Numbered from the stretch's first letter, positions 46,567 through 60,042 are shown. The stretch is 64,000 nucleotides of DNA from Pterois miles (GCA_947000775.1 CAMQGK010000416.1:1184001-1248000), one strand, 5' to 3'. Numbers and translations are program-made. Notes: generated from the sequence alone by a model not told the origin.

Positions 46567-46606
<40 letters not shown>
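46567..46606. repeat. (CA)n microsatellite
   Basis: About 20 units. The plus frame 46539-46913 starts in it and is not a gene I recognise. Confidence 0.95.
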
Positions 46607-46613
<7 letters not shown>

Positions 46614-47914
46614 CCCACACAGGGTAACATGTATGTCCTGCTTCTACAGATAACTACCTGCACTAGCCGTCATTCCTCTGAGAACACACAGTATTATGCA
46701 AATAGGCGTCTGTGTGACAGTGCTGCTGCCGGTGTCGGCCACGCGGCCCTGCTGACTGCTGATCAGCTTACTCATATTCACTGTGCATCTCTGTCTGCAG
46801 CCTGTCTCCCCCTCTTTCCTAACATCTGGCTCCCCCGCTGCAGATTTGTCTCCCCCACTCTATTTCACTGTCTGAATAGTCTCTTCATTTGTCCCCCCTG
46901 CATCACAGTATAGTGCTTTCTTTTCCAAACCAGATTACATTTTTTAATCTCTCAGTATATCTCTCATTTTCCACACCTCAAAGTTCGAGTCAACATGAAA
47001 CAGGGCACCCATATCTCGTATTTGTTCAGCAGTGTGACCTTTGACCTATTGGTGTTGCCTTCCAGTAACGGCTGTGTCGGGCCAAGCTGCCCAAGCTGAC
47101 ACACAGCTATTAGTGAAACCAAACCTTCAGCCCAGACTGATAAGACTCGATCCCAGTCTGATCTTTGAACCTTTGAACTTTAAAATGACCTCAGAATGCA
47201 CAGCCAGTCAAAACAATCACAGCTGGAGCAGCTTTTGAGCAAAAGAAAAATGAGACAAGAAAGGCTTTTGATGGCTAAAAAACATGAACATATCTAGTGG
47301 AATATGTCAATATTCACATTTTTTATAGACTTTTCTGTTTCATACTATCATGTTTTTGTGGCCTCTCATCACCTGTATGACAATAACTTAAAGTGGATAG
47401 AAATGAAGCAAATGTGATTAAAAAAAGTTATTTTTATAAAACATTGACTGCATCCTGACAGTAGTGCATGAGAGAGGCAATCTGAAAAAAAATCATGTGC
47501 CTCTGTGTCAAGATTTCACAGACCAGAGGAAAACAACCGGTCAGGACTGATCTGAGGTCCGCGGTCCAGCTTCCATCTATGAGAGTTGGCCATCAATCAC
47601 TCGCAAACTCTGATCAAACGGTCAAACTAGGCAGCGCTGATCAAATATGAATCAATATTCTGTTACTGTCGTGCCATTCCTCTCCTCAAATGTTTTCAGA
47701 AACATCTTGCAGTTTAGCTGTAAGATGAGAAAGGTTGTGACCCGGCAGCCATGGTGAGATTTGTTGAGGAAATACCAAGCACCACCCACCAGCCGCAGCA
47801 CAGCCAATAGGAATGCTCCTGCCTGGGCTAGACTCTTAAAGCCTGAAAACAGAGCAATGAGGAGGTGCAGAAGTCTTATCTCAGAGCACTTGAATATGAA
47901 TATGCTGAAAGGTT
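46607..47914. other. No gene recognised
   Basis: Unique-looking sequence. Small frames such as 47041-47238 are unrecognised. Confidence 0.4.
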
Positions 47915-48183
47915 ATAAGATAAGATAAGATAAGATATTCCTTTATTGGTCCCACAGTGGAGAAATTCACACGTTACAGCAGCAAAGTGGATAGTGCAAT
48001 AAACAAGAAGCATAGATTTTAAAACAGTATTAATACAAATAAAATAAAATAATATATACATAATAGAAAGTAAAGCCAAAATATGTCCAGCATATCAATA
48101 AATAATTGTCCAGTTACTATAATTTGAGCAGATGATATAATTGCACATATGAGTCCTTATTGCACTTATGTCCAGTCAGTTTG

Positions 48184-48563
48184 TTGTGAATGTGTATGAG
48201 GTCTACTGGGAGCAGTGCTGGTTGTGGATGTGTATGTGGTCTACTGGGAGCAGCGCTGGTTGTGAATGTGTATGTGGTTTACTGGGAGCAGTGCTGGTTG
48301 TGAATGTGTATGTGGTTTACTGGGAGCAGTGCTGGTTGTGGATGTGTATGTGGTCTACTGGGAGCAGTGCTGGTTGTGAATGTGTATGTGGTGTACTGGG
48401 AGCAGTGCTGGTTGTGGATGTGTATGTGGTCTACTGGGAGCAGTGCTGGTTGTGAATGTGTATGTGGTTTACTGGGAGCAGTGCTGGTTGTGAATGTGTA
48501 TGTGGTTTACTGGGAGCAGTGCTGGTTGTGGATGTGTATGTGGTCTACTGGGAGCAGTGCTGG
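48184..48563. repeat. 38-base minisatellite, ten copies, with higher-order pattern
   Basis: Ten full units of exactly 38 bases (starts at 48184, 48222, 48260 and so on), each TTGTGRATGTGTATGTGGTN followed by TACTGGGAGCAGTGCTGG, plus a partial eleventh. Variants alternate GAATG/GGATG and TTT/TCT/TGT. Units 3-5 are identical to units 8-10, implying duplication of a five-unit, 190-base block. The long plus frames here are artefacts. Confidence 0.95.
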
Positions 48564-48862
48564 TTGTGGAGTCTAACAGCTGCAGGCAGGAAGGACCTTC
48601 TGTAACGCTCCTTCGTACACTGAGGGTGTAGCAGCCTGTCACTGAAGGAGCTCTCCAGAGCTCTGATGGTGTCTCTCATGGGGTGGGAGTCCTTCTCCAT
48701 CATGGATGACAGCTTAGCCATCGTCCTCCTCTCTCCCACCACCTGCACTGTGTCCAGAGAGCATCCCAGGACAGAGCTGGCCCTTTTGATAATCTTATCC
48801 AGCCTCTTCCTGTCTGCAGCTGTGATGCTGCTGCCCCAGCAAACCACGGTGTCATAAAATGT
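48545..48862 (-). pseudogene. LINE ORF2 C-terminal fragment
   Basis: Reading frame FYDTVVCWGSSITAADRKRL, then DKIIKRASSVLGCSLDTVQ, SHPMRDTIRALESSFSDRLL, RYRRSFLPAAVRLHNQH. This is the well-conserved C-terminal tail of fish LINE reverse transcriptases (CWGSSITAADRKRL, SSFSDRLLHP, RYRRSFLPAAVRLYN). About 105 residues survive without a stop; the upstream catalytic domain is absent. Confidence 0.8.
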
Positions 48863-49289
48863 TTTCAGAAGTGTATTATTATGGGATGTTTGGTGAACGT
48901 TCTGCCTACTGAAGCTTTCAGCTTTGTGGACTAGAGCTGCAGTAATGCTAGCACTGTTTGAGGAGAGATTTCAAAATGGCCTCATGTTTTCTGTGCCTGT
49001 GAAATTTTTTGGTTTTGGATGAACTATGTCAACAAAAATTGGACTTTCCTGTTCCTGTGACATTTCCTTCAGTATCATCATCAGGTTTTATTTAGCTCAG
49101 TGATGAACTGACAGACTGACCCCATCCCTGTGAATTTTTAGTCTACCTAAAAATGCACTGAATTCCATGTAATGACACTTGAATATGAAATAGTTTTTAT
49201 TTTTCACAATGTATTGGTGAATTGGATGACTGAGAAACAAGGTGAAACTTTAATTTCAGATCCCTCTCATAGTATTTCCTGTTGGATGT
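48863..49289. other. No gene recognised
   Basis: Unassigned sequence. Confidence 0.4.
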
Positions 49290-49905
49290 CCCCTGTAACA
49301 ACCCCTTTTTCAGAGAGCGTCACAGCTGGATATTTACCTAGCACATGGCTAGCCATGACAGCTGATGATAAACGTACAGACAAGGCCAGCCTATGGAATC
49401 ACTCTTGGTATTGGAGCTGATCTACCTTAACTCTCCAGTCTCTGGCATTGTGGCCCATAGTTGAACCTCGGACTGTACAGACAAGGTGATAGGCTGTGGT
49501 GATTACATCTGTCCCTAGAGCAGGGCCAGGAAAATAGCCCTTTTCCTCATTTCTATTATCACATTTGACCTTCCTCATCCTCCCTGGCCTGATGAAAAGA
49601 CCGTTTAAGGCACACTTATTAAACATAATCTGGTGAAGTTATTAAAACAAGCCAGCTTACTGAGAGACCTGCCACAATTCAATTACCTGTGTAGCTGGAG
49701 GGAGAAGCGGCCAAAGAGGGTGACGAGTCTTCTGCTTTTATAGAGCAGGAGGAACGGTGTAGTTAGTGTGGCTTCAATTAACACAATGGGGCTGCGGCGG
49801 TAATGAGCTAGTCCGCGATTGGCCGAGAGGAGAGTTGGAGGTTGGCGGCTGTCTGCAGTCGCTGCTGAGGGCAGTGTCGGGGCCACGGTGAGCTCATACT
49901 TCCTT
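49290..49905. promoter_or_regulatory. Candidate conserved regulatory block, CpG- and CCAAT-bearing right part
   Basis: The left part (49310-49630) has CCATGACAGCTGATGATAAA (TALE-type TGACAG plus E-box), GTGGTGATTACATCTG and a duplicated GTACAGACAAGG word (49374 and 49475). The right part (49690-49905) has CTTTTATAGAGCAG, TTCAATTAACACAATGG, GGCGGTAATGAG and GCGATTGGCCGAG, with clustered CpG. The right part could be a promoter, but I see no first exon. Confidence 0.25.
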
Positions 49906-51038
<1,133 letters not shown>

Positions 51039-51129
51039 GCAAGCCACAACCAGCTGTTTCTGTTTGTCCCTCTGCTGATTAGTTACTTTCATAAGTTAGA
51101 GCAACTAATGCACTATAAAAACAGGACAG

Positions 51130-52043
51130 TCCACTTGGTGGATGGATGGGTCAAATAAATAAACAAGCGAACACAGAATTTCACCCACGAGACTGCTGTT
51201 CATTTCCCATCTGAAACCAAGTCAACTTTGAGTTATTCTTACTTTTTGTGTAACTTATGCACTTAAGTAATGCCACACATTTAAAGGCAGGGCTCGTAAA
51301 GAATTTAGAAACATTTTTTTGCAATATTTGTTGAAATTGTCATTACATCCAAACAGCAATGAAAAAATCAAATGCTGTGACAATAAATAAATAAATAAAT
51401 ACATAAATACAATTTAAAAAAAGTATTTGAGGGGTTCTGCCCCTTTGGGAATAATAATAACAATAATAATAAAAAAATAATAATAATAACAAGAAGAAGA
51501 AGATGATGAAGAAGAAAACAACAATAGGCGACAATTCATTGATCACGATATGTTTATGTTTGTGATGATAATTTTCGGGCAGTTGCTTCGGAGGGAGGCC
51601 TGAAGCATCAGACTGTCTGTGTTGCTGACTTAGCGACTGTCTTACTAGATTTCAGGACTTTTACAGCTCTGCTACCTACTTTCACTGGAAAAGAGTTGGC
51701 AGCACTATGATCATTTTTTCTCTGTTGCAACATTTTGAAAAATCGAGTGTACTCTGGCTAGTTTCTCAAGATAACACACCCTGCCTTTAAGAAATTTAAC
51801 AAACATGTTGTTTTACATAACAGAAATACTTAATTTAACCAAAATCATGATTTTTTCTTACTCCTAACCAAGAACAATAAAATAAAACAGTATTTATCTA
51901 TGTGTGAAGTTTATTTTGAAAAGACACTGTGTACATGTAACAAACTCTCAAAACTAACGCTAAGGGTACCTAGAACATCATATTTTGAAGCGTAGGACCA
52001 CTGACCAAGACAGTATTACAACCTGGGAGTGAGAATGTGTTGC
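51130..52043. mobile_element. Decayed relative of the 37.8 kb inverted-end element
   Basis: The left part has GGTGGATGGATGGGTCAAAT, then TTTCACCCACGAGACTGCTG. The right end reads CTGACCAAGACAGTATTACA, then ACCTGGGAGTGAGAATGTGT, matching the right end of 37823-38342. The middle holds AAAT (51382-51405) and AAT (51447-51490) runs and unrelated sequence. The left inverted end is lost. Confidence 0.35.
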
Positions 52044-52389
52044 TAATGAAAGTCATTGTCCCTTTTAGAAGATATTATAGGTTTGATTGACAGGTGTCTC
52101 AGCATGCTATTGTCAGAAATCAACGGCCACCAACATCTCTTCCCCTTTTCTTAAACCAAACCAAACCCAAAAACCTCTGCTCTGAAACCGCTGATGACAC
52201 AGATGCTGCACCCACTGTCACTGTGACAATAATGAACACTTTGTTTCAACGGATAACATGAAACCTGTTGTAATCTTGTAAAGCTGTATTACAATGTTGC
52301 TCTGTTTGTCAACTCACTGGCACTTGTCAATGTGTCCACATGCATGTGTATATATCTCTATCGACATGTGCTGCTGTGCGAGTGTGTCT
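52044..52389. other. No gene recognised
   Basis: Unassigned sequence. Confidence 0.35.
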
Positions 52390-52700
52390 GTTTACCTCAG
52401 TTTGTTCCAGTGTCTCCTGCAGCACACGGGGGATCGTTGGGTTATCAGTGTAATTGGATCACCTCCCTGTCATCTTGTCCCGGTGTTTGTTGATAGGCCC
52501 TGTTTTAATTTGGCCTTTGTCTCTAATCTGCGGTAGCTGGCCCCGTTACTGCAGTAATCCCTCAGATAAGTGGCAGGCAGATTGGGTATCCGAAGAGGAG
52601 AAGCCATGTGCCTTGGCCTTGTTCGTAAGCCTCTGTAAATATGAAGGAGGGAGGCTATTTAATGGAGAAAGCAGAGTGAGATGAATGTGTGTTATGGAGC
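52390..52700. promoter_or_regulatory. Candidate conserved regulatory block
   Basis: GGGTTATCAGTGTAATTGGA, TTAATTTGGCCTTTGTC, TCTAATCTGCGGTAGC (RUNX-like TGCGGT), GCAGTAATCCCTCAGATAAG (TAATCC homeodomain and GATA words) and CAGATTGGGTATCCG. Complex, no repeats; frames 52294-52536 and 52454-52684 are unrecognised. Constraint untested. Confidence 0.25.
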
Positions 52701-53524
52701 TGGGCTTCTGTTAGAAAGCTCAGGGACTTCACTCAAAAGTCAAACCAAGGTCAACAGGAGATGTCAGCTAAGGTCAGAGAGGCTTCTAGCATTTTGTAGC
52801 TATTCCTCTAGATGTCACTCCCACTGGGGATTACTGCTGAGATTCACTATCACACAGCCTACAGTCCTCGACATGACAAAGACCATTTCAGCCTAATAGC
52901 CGTTACATCAGTCAAATCTCGAAAAGAGAGTGTTTGACTCATCTGCAAATTCCTTTAAGTCATCTACCCATAATGCTAAGTCAGACAGTTTTACACACTT
53001 GCAGCATGATTACAAATATTTTCTACCGTCTTTCTCTCCACAAACATTGGGCCTCATTCACCAGTATCTTCTTTATCTGTTCTTAAATTTGTTCTGAAGA
53101 AAGGTCGTAAGAAAAGTCTACGTCATATTCATTACATGTTCTTAAACCGCAGAATTGTTCGCACCTGTGTTCTTTTAATCATGAATCCTATTGTCCTCGT
53201 AAATTCATAATTAGCAGGTAAACACCTGCAATCACCATAAAAGGGCATGCAGGGCCGTGTGCACCATGCACAGCTTTAAAAGGGTGGCTGGTGTTCGTCT
53301 GCGCGGGGATGAGCCGAGGTCTGGGTGGATGGATGGGTCAAACAAACACATGACCGATGATCACAAAACAAACACAGTGATTTATTGCTCAGGCCTAGCT
53401 TTGTCTGGAAGGACAATCAATATGATATACTGTGTGATTGTAATTATTAGTCTCTTACAAGCTTATTTCATTATAGTAGAGGTAAAGCTTTCCTGAAGTC
53501 AGCTTATTATCGTTAGTAGTAGTA

Positions 53525-53557
<33 letters not shown>

Positions 53558-53683
53558 CCTGCCTTGTGATAAAAGGCCTCATCAGCTCTTTGAATGGCTA
53601 CACTGTATTTCCACGACTGCAAATACTGGTTTCTATCCCAGAGCATTATTTATCATAATAAAGCTCAGGAACCTGAAGATGGG
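52701..53683. other. No gene; (GTA)n at 53513-53557 and a repeat shred at 53265-53400
   Basis: Contains a GTA microsatellite and a fragment with GGTGGATGGATGGGTCAAAC like those at 51136 and 37997. Otherwise unassigned. Confidence 0.45.
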
Positions 53684-53744
53684 GTTACATGGTGGTGCAG
53701 TCGTTTGCATTGCCACCTCACAGCAAGAGGGTTGCAAGTTCAAA

Positions 53745-53778
<34 letters not shown>
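53684..53778 (+). mobile_element. SINE-like head fragment ending in (CT)n
   Basis: GGGTTACATGGTGGTGCAGT, CACCTCACAGCAAGAGGGTT, then GCAAGTTCAAAC, a decayed head of the tRNA-headed repeat, running straight into about 16 CT units (53747-53778). The body is missing. Confidence 0.6.
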
Positions 53779-53779
<1 letters not shown>

Positions 53780-55109
53780 AAAATCTTAAATAAAAACATT
53801 GTGTAATGTGATGGCAGCAAATGAAAAGAAAAAAAAAAAACTGTAAATACTATATAATGTGATGATAGGTGCCATAAAAAGATCTGCAGTGATGTCAGTG
53901 AGTCAGTTTAGGAATAACTACTCACGCATGAATTATTCTTTTTTGTTTTGTTTTGTTTTTACTTAAATGAACCTGCTTCAGTTATTTAGGGACGGAGCGT
54001 CGTGCTCGCATTAGCTGATTGGCATCAGCTGTTTCATTCATGCTACACTAGCTGTTTGGTTATCAGTTGAATGGTGAATCCATCACTGTACTCGTGCATG
54101 GCCTTTAAAACCCTGACACTTCTCACTCTTACTCTGCTCAGAAACTCATGTCAGTGATGCTTGCTGCTGCTGGAGCTTCTCCACCAGCCTAACCTCCACC
54201 TTACATGCTGTTTCTGCTATTGCTGGTGTATGTTCATCAAGTGGGGATTAGTTATGCGGAAGACCCTCAGTGTTTCTCACTGACAGCTCCCTCAAAGAGT
54301 AGGGTCTTTTTCGCCATATCTAATTGTTTTCTATAAATGGTCAGTGCCTCGATAGAAAGTGTCCCGACTACTACACCGGCCTCTCTCTATATGGCTGAAA
54401 ATACTGTATGAGTCAGCCAAAACACGGTAAAATGTACACTGTAAAAATCACTGCCAGCCATATGCCCCCCACTCTGACTGCAGCCTCTCCTCACTGCATT
54501 TCTTTGGTGGTACACTGTGGCCTGAATGAATATGGCTGAATATCCAAGTTATCCGTAACACATCAGAACAGAACCACGGAGATCCCCATCCATTACATCC
54601 TCTGCACTCATATTTTGAGCTGCCATTTTCACTGCTGGAAATGTAACTAGTTTGCAATACAAGCGAAGAGAACAAGCAGGTTCTGTTATTAAAGCCGCAT
54701 CTAGAGGGCGCTGCCATCTACCCACGGCTGAAATAGCCTGTAGTGTTTCCAACCACCAACTACGTCACAGTCACGTCAAATGATAACGCTGGACGCAGAA
54801 AAATAACAGAATTTGTTGCTGCATCTCAGTCACAGAGAACATCAGCTGCAGACACACTATATTTTTTACACAGATGAAAAGAGATAAGACTGAGAATCTG
54901 CAGATTTTCTCTTCAACATTGTTTAAATGCAGACATTTTCTGTGAAGTTGATAAGTTTAATTAGCTCCTGTGTTTTGTATTAAAGTAAATGAAACTGTTG
55001 CTTACTCACTTCTTTTGCTGTCTTTTTCGTATTTGCAGCACTTTGTGTTCTTGTCACAAAATGCTCAACAGTGTTCATTGCCTTTCACACTGAGGTAAAC
55101 TTGTCATTC
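53779..55109. other. No gene recognised
   Basis: Unassigned. A purely local feature is GTTTTGTTTTGTTTT at about 53944. Frames near 54448-54752 (-) are unrecognised. Confidence 0.4.
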
Positions 55110-55580
55110 TTTAAGCTCTGTGAGCCAGTCCTGAGGGTGACATGGTGACTTCATCATCATGGATAAGAGGCAACCAATAACAGAGCAGCTCAGCTGACTT
55201 TTTGGCCTGGCTGATGTCATGGGATCCTGGCTGACCGCTGCAGCATCTGATGCTTATCAGGGTGTTAGAATGCAGAAAGGATATGGAAAGGCTGAAGTGA
55301 TGAGGTTGAAGTTTTCGCTTGACACCCCAGCAACTGTCTGACTCCTCAGAAGTAAAAAAGAGAAAAGAAGCCATGGTCCCAGGCTCATTTGGAGAGGAGC
55401 CTAATTGAATTAGGGCAGAATGAGAACGTGGAGGAAGATTTCACATGCTTCGTAAATGCCTGGAGATCCGTTACTTAGTCTTGGCAGGATTCTGGGCTCT
55501 TTTAAGCTGACACTAAAACCATTGAGTACACTGAGAAATTACAGCCATTGAGAGGGGAACTCGACCTCTTTTCCCAACCA
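55110..55580. promoter_or_regulatory. Candidate conserved noncoding block (weak)
   Basis: Repeat-free complex sequence: GAGCCTAATTGAATTAGGGC at about 55398 is a near-palindromic pair of homeodomain cores (CTAATTGAATTAG). GCAGCATCTGATGCTTATCA and CATTGAGTACACTGAG also occur. No gene. Confidence 0.2.
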
Positions 55581-57639
55581 GGTTCAGGTTCATCTCTCTG
55601 GCATGCAGACAACATGTACAGCTGTCTGGAAAAGAGCTTAATAATTCAGATGCATAGTTTTCTGTTCACATAATTTTAGTGGTGACTTTTTGAGTCAAAT
55701 GCTTCAAAGTCTGCTCTCACTTAGTTCACTGTATATGTGCTTTATTGCAACAAAATTGTTGTACACTATGTTGACACTTTACATGCTTGCATGAATTTTA
55801 CTGCAACCTGAGCTTGACCCTGGTTGTCTATAATTTAACTTGAATGCAGGTGAATATTGTATCTCATAATCAAACTATTTTACATGACATGACACTGTTT
55901 TATTTTATTTCTATGTTACAAAATAGTAAGTAGGAACCAACAAAACAAGATTTGACAAAACACAACTCCAGCTAACGGACCACTTATTTGCTTTAAATAC
56001 CACAGTGCGCCATCTATATGAGTGTACAGAGCTTACTCAGGTGGATGAAGTGTATTTTCTCTTACTCTTAGGATTTTTAGAGCTACATTTTTAATTTCTT
56101 TCTAAGCTGCTACATTTGTTTTTTTTTTCTTTTAATTTGTTCCTCATTGTGATGATTCACCTACATAGTTGTGATCACAGATCAACTTCCAGTCAAACTG
56201 TGTGTGCATCTGTGCATATTTACTTTTGTTGTAAATAAAGAAAAAATACAAACAAAACAAACAAACTTTAAAATTCCTTAGTGCGTACAAATGTAAATTT
56301 CCAAATATAGTCCCTCAGTAACTCTTTTACAGAATGCAATTTGAATGTAGTTCCAATGAAAATTGTTGACAGTGGACTCTGTTGAGGAAAAGAAATTTTA
56401 ATTTTGATAATGATGACACTATTCAATGCTGTGGGCACCATAACAAAATTATATTCACCTCCATAGTATTGGAGACATTTTCGAATGAGTCTGTGTGTTT
56501 GCTGGTGAAGTCCACACAGCGCTGAGGCTGGAGTCTCTGCTGACACCTCTGACAGGAAGCTTTGTCTTTGCTCTGCTCTTTGTGCTGCAGTCTGGTCCAT
56601 GCCATCTCCGGGCCTCCTGCTGCACTCATCCTGTTTGCCCTGTCCTCCCCAGCAGCAGGGCTCGCTGGCCTGTTTGTTTTAATCAGCACTATGTTTGCCA
56701 AAGAGCTTACCTCAGGAGATGGGAGTCCTTGTGTGTTCTCCTACGATGCAGAGAGGATGAGGCCAAGTGGGGGGGTGGGTGAGTGGGGGCACGACTATGT
56801 GGCTTTAATACATATTTTCTCCATTATTTTCAAGATTTTGGCTCCCCTTTGGTTTTTAGGTTAAAGGGGCATTAATGGTGCTCTGTAAGGGAGGGTTGAT
56901 CAATAGCAAGGGTTCAACAATTACTCGGCCAGGTGCTGAACTATCTGACTTTTCAGCTCTGTGCTATTTTGGAACAAATACTCTTCATCAAAGGCTCTCA
57001 CTGCATACAAATCAGTTCAGATCACAAATCAGTGAAGACATTGCTATAAATGAACAATGGAGAAAATAAAAGCTATTGAAATATGGCAAAACAGTATTTT
57101 CCATTGACACCAGTGTTTGATAACATATAGATGTTAATGGTAGATGAGACTTTCTTTATTTTTCTTGGGAAAAATCTTTATGACTATATATAATCTGTCA
57201 GAGACATGTCAAAGTTACAGTTCAGTGATTGTTGTTGATAAAAGTTTGGATTAATGAAGAGATTACTTAATACATTTTGTATTGCAACCTCCATAAAGTT
57301 GGAAAAGTTATAGAATGTTTTGATGAACTGATAACAAGACTAGCTGACTTTTAACCCGTAAACATCCCATTAAGCAAACTGAGATGATAACATCAGGTTT
57401 ATTTTGTCAGCCTTTGGAAATCTCCCCCAGAATCACAGAAGACATCATACAACAAGACTGGTGATCCTCATGACAAGCAAACTGAAAGTTACGTCTAAAG
57501 TCAGTAGAGTGCCCTTTTAATGCACATATGAGGACCCTGTTACATAAACAGACTTTAGCAGTTTACAGGTTAAATATAGTCACATCATTAATACTCTTCA
57601 CACAGGATACAGATTTTATTTGCTGCCTGTAATCATGAC
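55581..57639. other. No gene recognised
   Basis: Two kilobases of unassigned sequence, T-rich in part (56110-56140). Frames covering 56268-56864 on both strands overlap and carry no known domain. Confidence 0.4.
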
Positions 57640-58830
57640 AACACTCGATGCACTCTTCATGCTCCTTGTGTGACCAGGGTTTTAGTCTCCTACACATTAA
57701 CTAACAGACTTTGTTTGAAGCACACTGAGGTCTGAAGTCTCACCAAAATGCTCCCAAAATAATCTTCGTATATTTGTATGGTGTAGAGGTTTTTGAGCAC
57801 CGCAGAATCACTCTTCTCTTTGATTGCTCCCATTATATGCCCACTTTTGGCATTTACATGCTCCACACCTGTCCTCCTTCTTTGTATTTGCTCTCCATTT
57901 CTAAACCATCCACCAGCCCTCATTTAGCACGTCCACTCCCAGCCAGACATACCATCTTTGGCATCACACCCTTCTGTCAGGCCGCTTCTCAATGGCATCA
58001 GCTCAGCCCACTGCCCTTCCAACACCCTCTTTTGTCAGCAGCACAAAGTTGATCTATTTACCCACCATCCGACTGATCTTTTTCACAAACAACCCAGGCT
58101 AAAGGAAGGAGGGGATGCAGACATGTCAGCCAGCCAGTCAAACAAGTGAGCCAGCTTGCCATTCAAACACAGCTCCTTTCCTTCAGTTGGCTGTAAAGCC
58201 CATCTGCTGGAGGCAGCATTAGATGCAGTATCCAATTCAATCCCTTCCCTCAACCTTCCAGAAAGCTTTTAGCCACATTTTAGCACACAAAAGCTGCTGC
58301 TCTGGCCTTTGTAGCTTGAGCTTCTATTTAAGAAGGTGAGGGTGAGGATGCGGGGAGAAGAAATCAATAAAGTTTCCTGGCTCTCAATCTTCTTGGCCTG
58401 CAGTAGAGGTGTTTTTAGGTTGAGAGGAGGAGGGAGGGGAGTGGAAGGAGGTGGGCTGTTTTTGTCATTCATAAGCTTTGCTGACAAATCCTTGACATCA
58501 TTTGGTGGATTGTATCGATAACTTCTTCCCCGGACTGCAGAGGACAAATCGAAATCATTTGTCTGGCTTTGTTGGGGTGGTGGTGATGGTGTGGGGGTTA
58601 GGATGGTGGGATTGCCATGGGCAATGAGGAGAGGATGACGTTGTCTAGGACAAAGCCAGTGCTGCCAGCCTCGGTCGTGACATTGGCAGCTGAAGGTATT
58701 TGTACTGCAGAGAAGTTCAAAGGTCACTGCAAGACAAGCGGGTTGTGCATTCCTAGCAATTGTTCGCGTCGACAGACACTGTACAGCTGCTGTTCTTCAC
58801 AGATTAACCTCCAACAGAATGATGCAGATC
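57640..58830. promoter_or_regulatory. Candidate conserved noncoding cluster (weak)
   Basis: A run of complex repeat-free patches: 57950-58110 (GGCATCAGCTCAGCCCACTG, TGATCTATTTACCCACC), 58190-58320 (GGCAGCATTAGATGCAG, AAAGCTGCTGCTCTGGCC) and 58460-58830 (CATAAGCTTTGCTGACAAAT, GACATCATTTGGTGGATTG, GTGACATTGGCAGCTGAAGG). Some patches are pyrimidine- or purine-rich. No convincing exon. Confidence 0.2.
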
Positions 58831-59798
58831 AGTAGTCATCTTGGATCTACTTTATACTATGACATTGATCACAACATCCTAAAATCAACAAAAACTGGAG
58901 GCAAATCAGAAAAAACTTACACCAAATTGGCACGTCTTGTAACACTGACTGATATCCCCTTTAATCTTAAAATGCATACAAATATACAGTCACACTCACA
59001 CACCCCAAAAGCACATTTATCTCACATAAATATGCCCACTCACACAGATCTGTATTCATGTATTCCTAGTGGGGGATGTTCCAGTGGGGAGAAAAGAACT
59101 TGCTTTGCCTGCCTGCTGTTTTGACAGTTGTGGGCTTGAGCGTCGAATGGCAAATCTCTTAATCTGCCCTTATTAATAAGAAAAACATGAGCCTGTCTGA
59201 TATTTTCACACACATTCTCATCTGCACCACAATGAAGGGAATAGCACAAATAGAGACTGCAGAGGTGTTTGCATTACCTAAATTCAAAAAAAAAAAAAAG
59301 GTTGTGACAATACAACTACTACTCAGGTGACACTCAGATATAAATTAGTGTTAGCTTTGGTGTGAGGCTTGGAAAGTGTGTGTGTGGGCTTTCTGTATTA
59401 GGAACAGAATGAGACAGTGCTAATCGCAGTGTGTATCTATGGCTGGGGGTGCTCTATTTGAGTGCATGAAAGTGGCAGACTAACTTAATTAGTTTGGTCC
59501 ATGTTTGAGAGCTGTGAAAGTTCAAACATTTAGGTCTGAAAGGTCTGTCTGGACAATGCCCTACTGACCCTCATCTCTTCGTTTTTTGAGGCTTTTTCAT
59601 GGTCTCCTACAGTATCTCCAGGGCTTTATAGAAAATCCAGGTCAGGCGTCATAGGGTTAGCCTAAACCTAAATCCTACATCACAGATGTCTGCTATGCTT
59701 TTTTTGTTTGCTATGCTTTTATGTTTGAAAAAATATACATATATTTCCTTAAAATGGTCCACTCCACCCTTCCCATCATTCCCATTCACAGGTATTTT
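58831..59798. other. No gene recognised
   Basis: Unassigned, with an A13 run at about 59287-59299. Confidence 0.4.
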
Positions 59799-60042
59799 AA
59801 GAAGATGAAGAAGATATTCCTTTATTAGTCCCACGAGGGGAAATTCAACTTATACACGGTATATGCAGACCCGAACACACACATGCACAAACATGCAACA
59901 ATGGAGAGATGTCAGAGTGAGGGGGCTGCTCCTGACAAGCGCCCCGAGCAGTTGGGGGTTTGGTGCCTTGCTCAGGTAAAGCCAGAGGTAAACTGGCACC
60001 TCTCCAGCTACCAGTTCACACTCAGTTCTTGGTCCACTTGCA
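59799..60042 (-). mobile_element. tRNA-derived SINE with LINE-type tail, copy 2 (5'-truncated)
   Basis: The plus strand starts with AAGATGAAGAAGATATTCCT, then TTATTAGTCCCACGAGGGGA. The body matches 8507-8789 (ATGGAGAGATGTCAGAGTGA, GAGCAGTTGGGGGTTTGGTG, TAAACTGGCACCTCTCCAGC). It ends at about CTTGGTCCACTTGCATG, before the tRNA-like head, so the 5' end is lost. Confidence 0.75.

Larger units (their letters stand above)
47915..48862 (-). mobile_element. LINE 3' portion with ORF2 C-terminus, minisatellite and (GATAA)n tail
   Basis: Minus orientation. The tail is ATAAG units at 47914-47935, followed by ATATTCCTTTATTGGTCCCA. The untranslated region (to 48183) aligns with 17305-17645. A 38-base minisatellite (48184-48563) comes next, then the end of ORF2 (48545-48862). 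The element is 5'-truncated inside ORF2. By protein words it belongs with the L2/Rex1-like teleost LINEs; the clade is from memory. The family's tail is shared with the SINEs at 8507 and 59799. Confidence 0.8.

Noticed and set aside
48184..48563. CRISPR-like regular repeat array
   Set aside because: Units abut with no spacers, it is eukaryotic DNA, and the array sits inside a LINE. It is a minisatellite.
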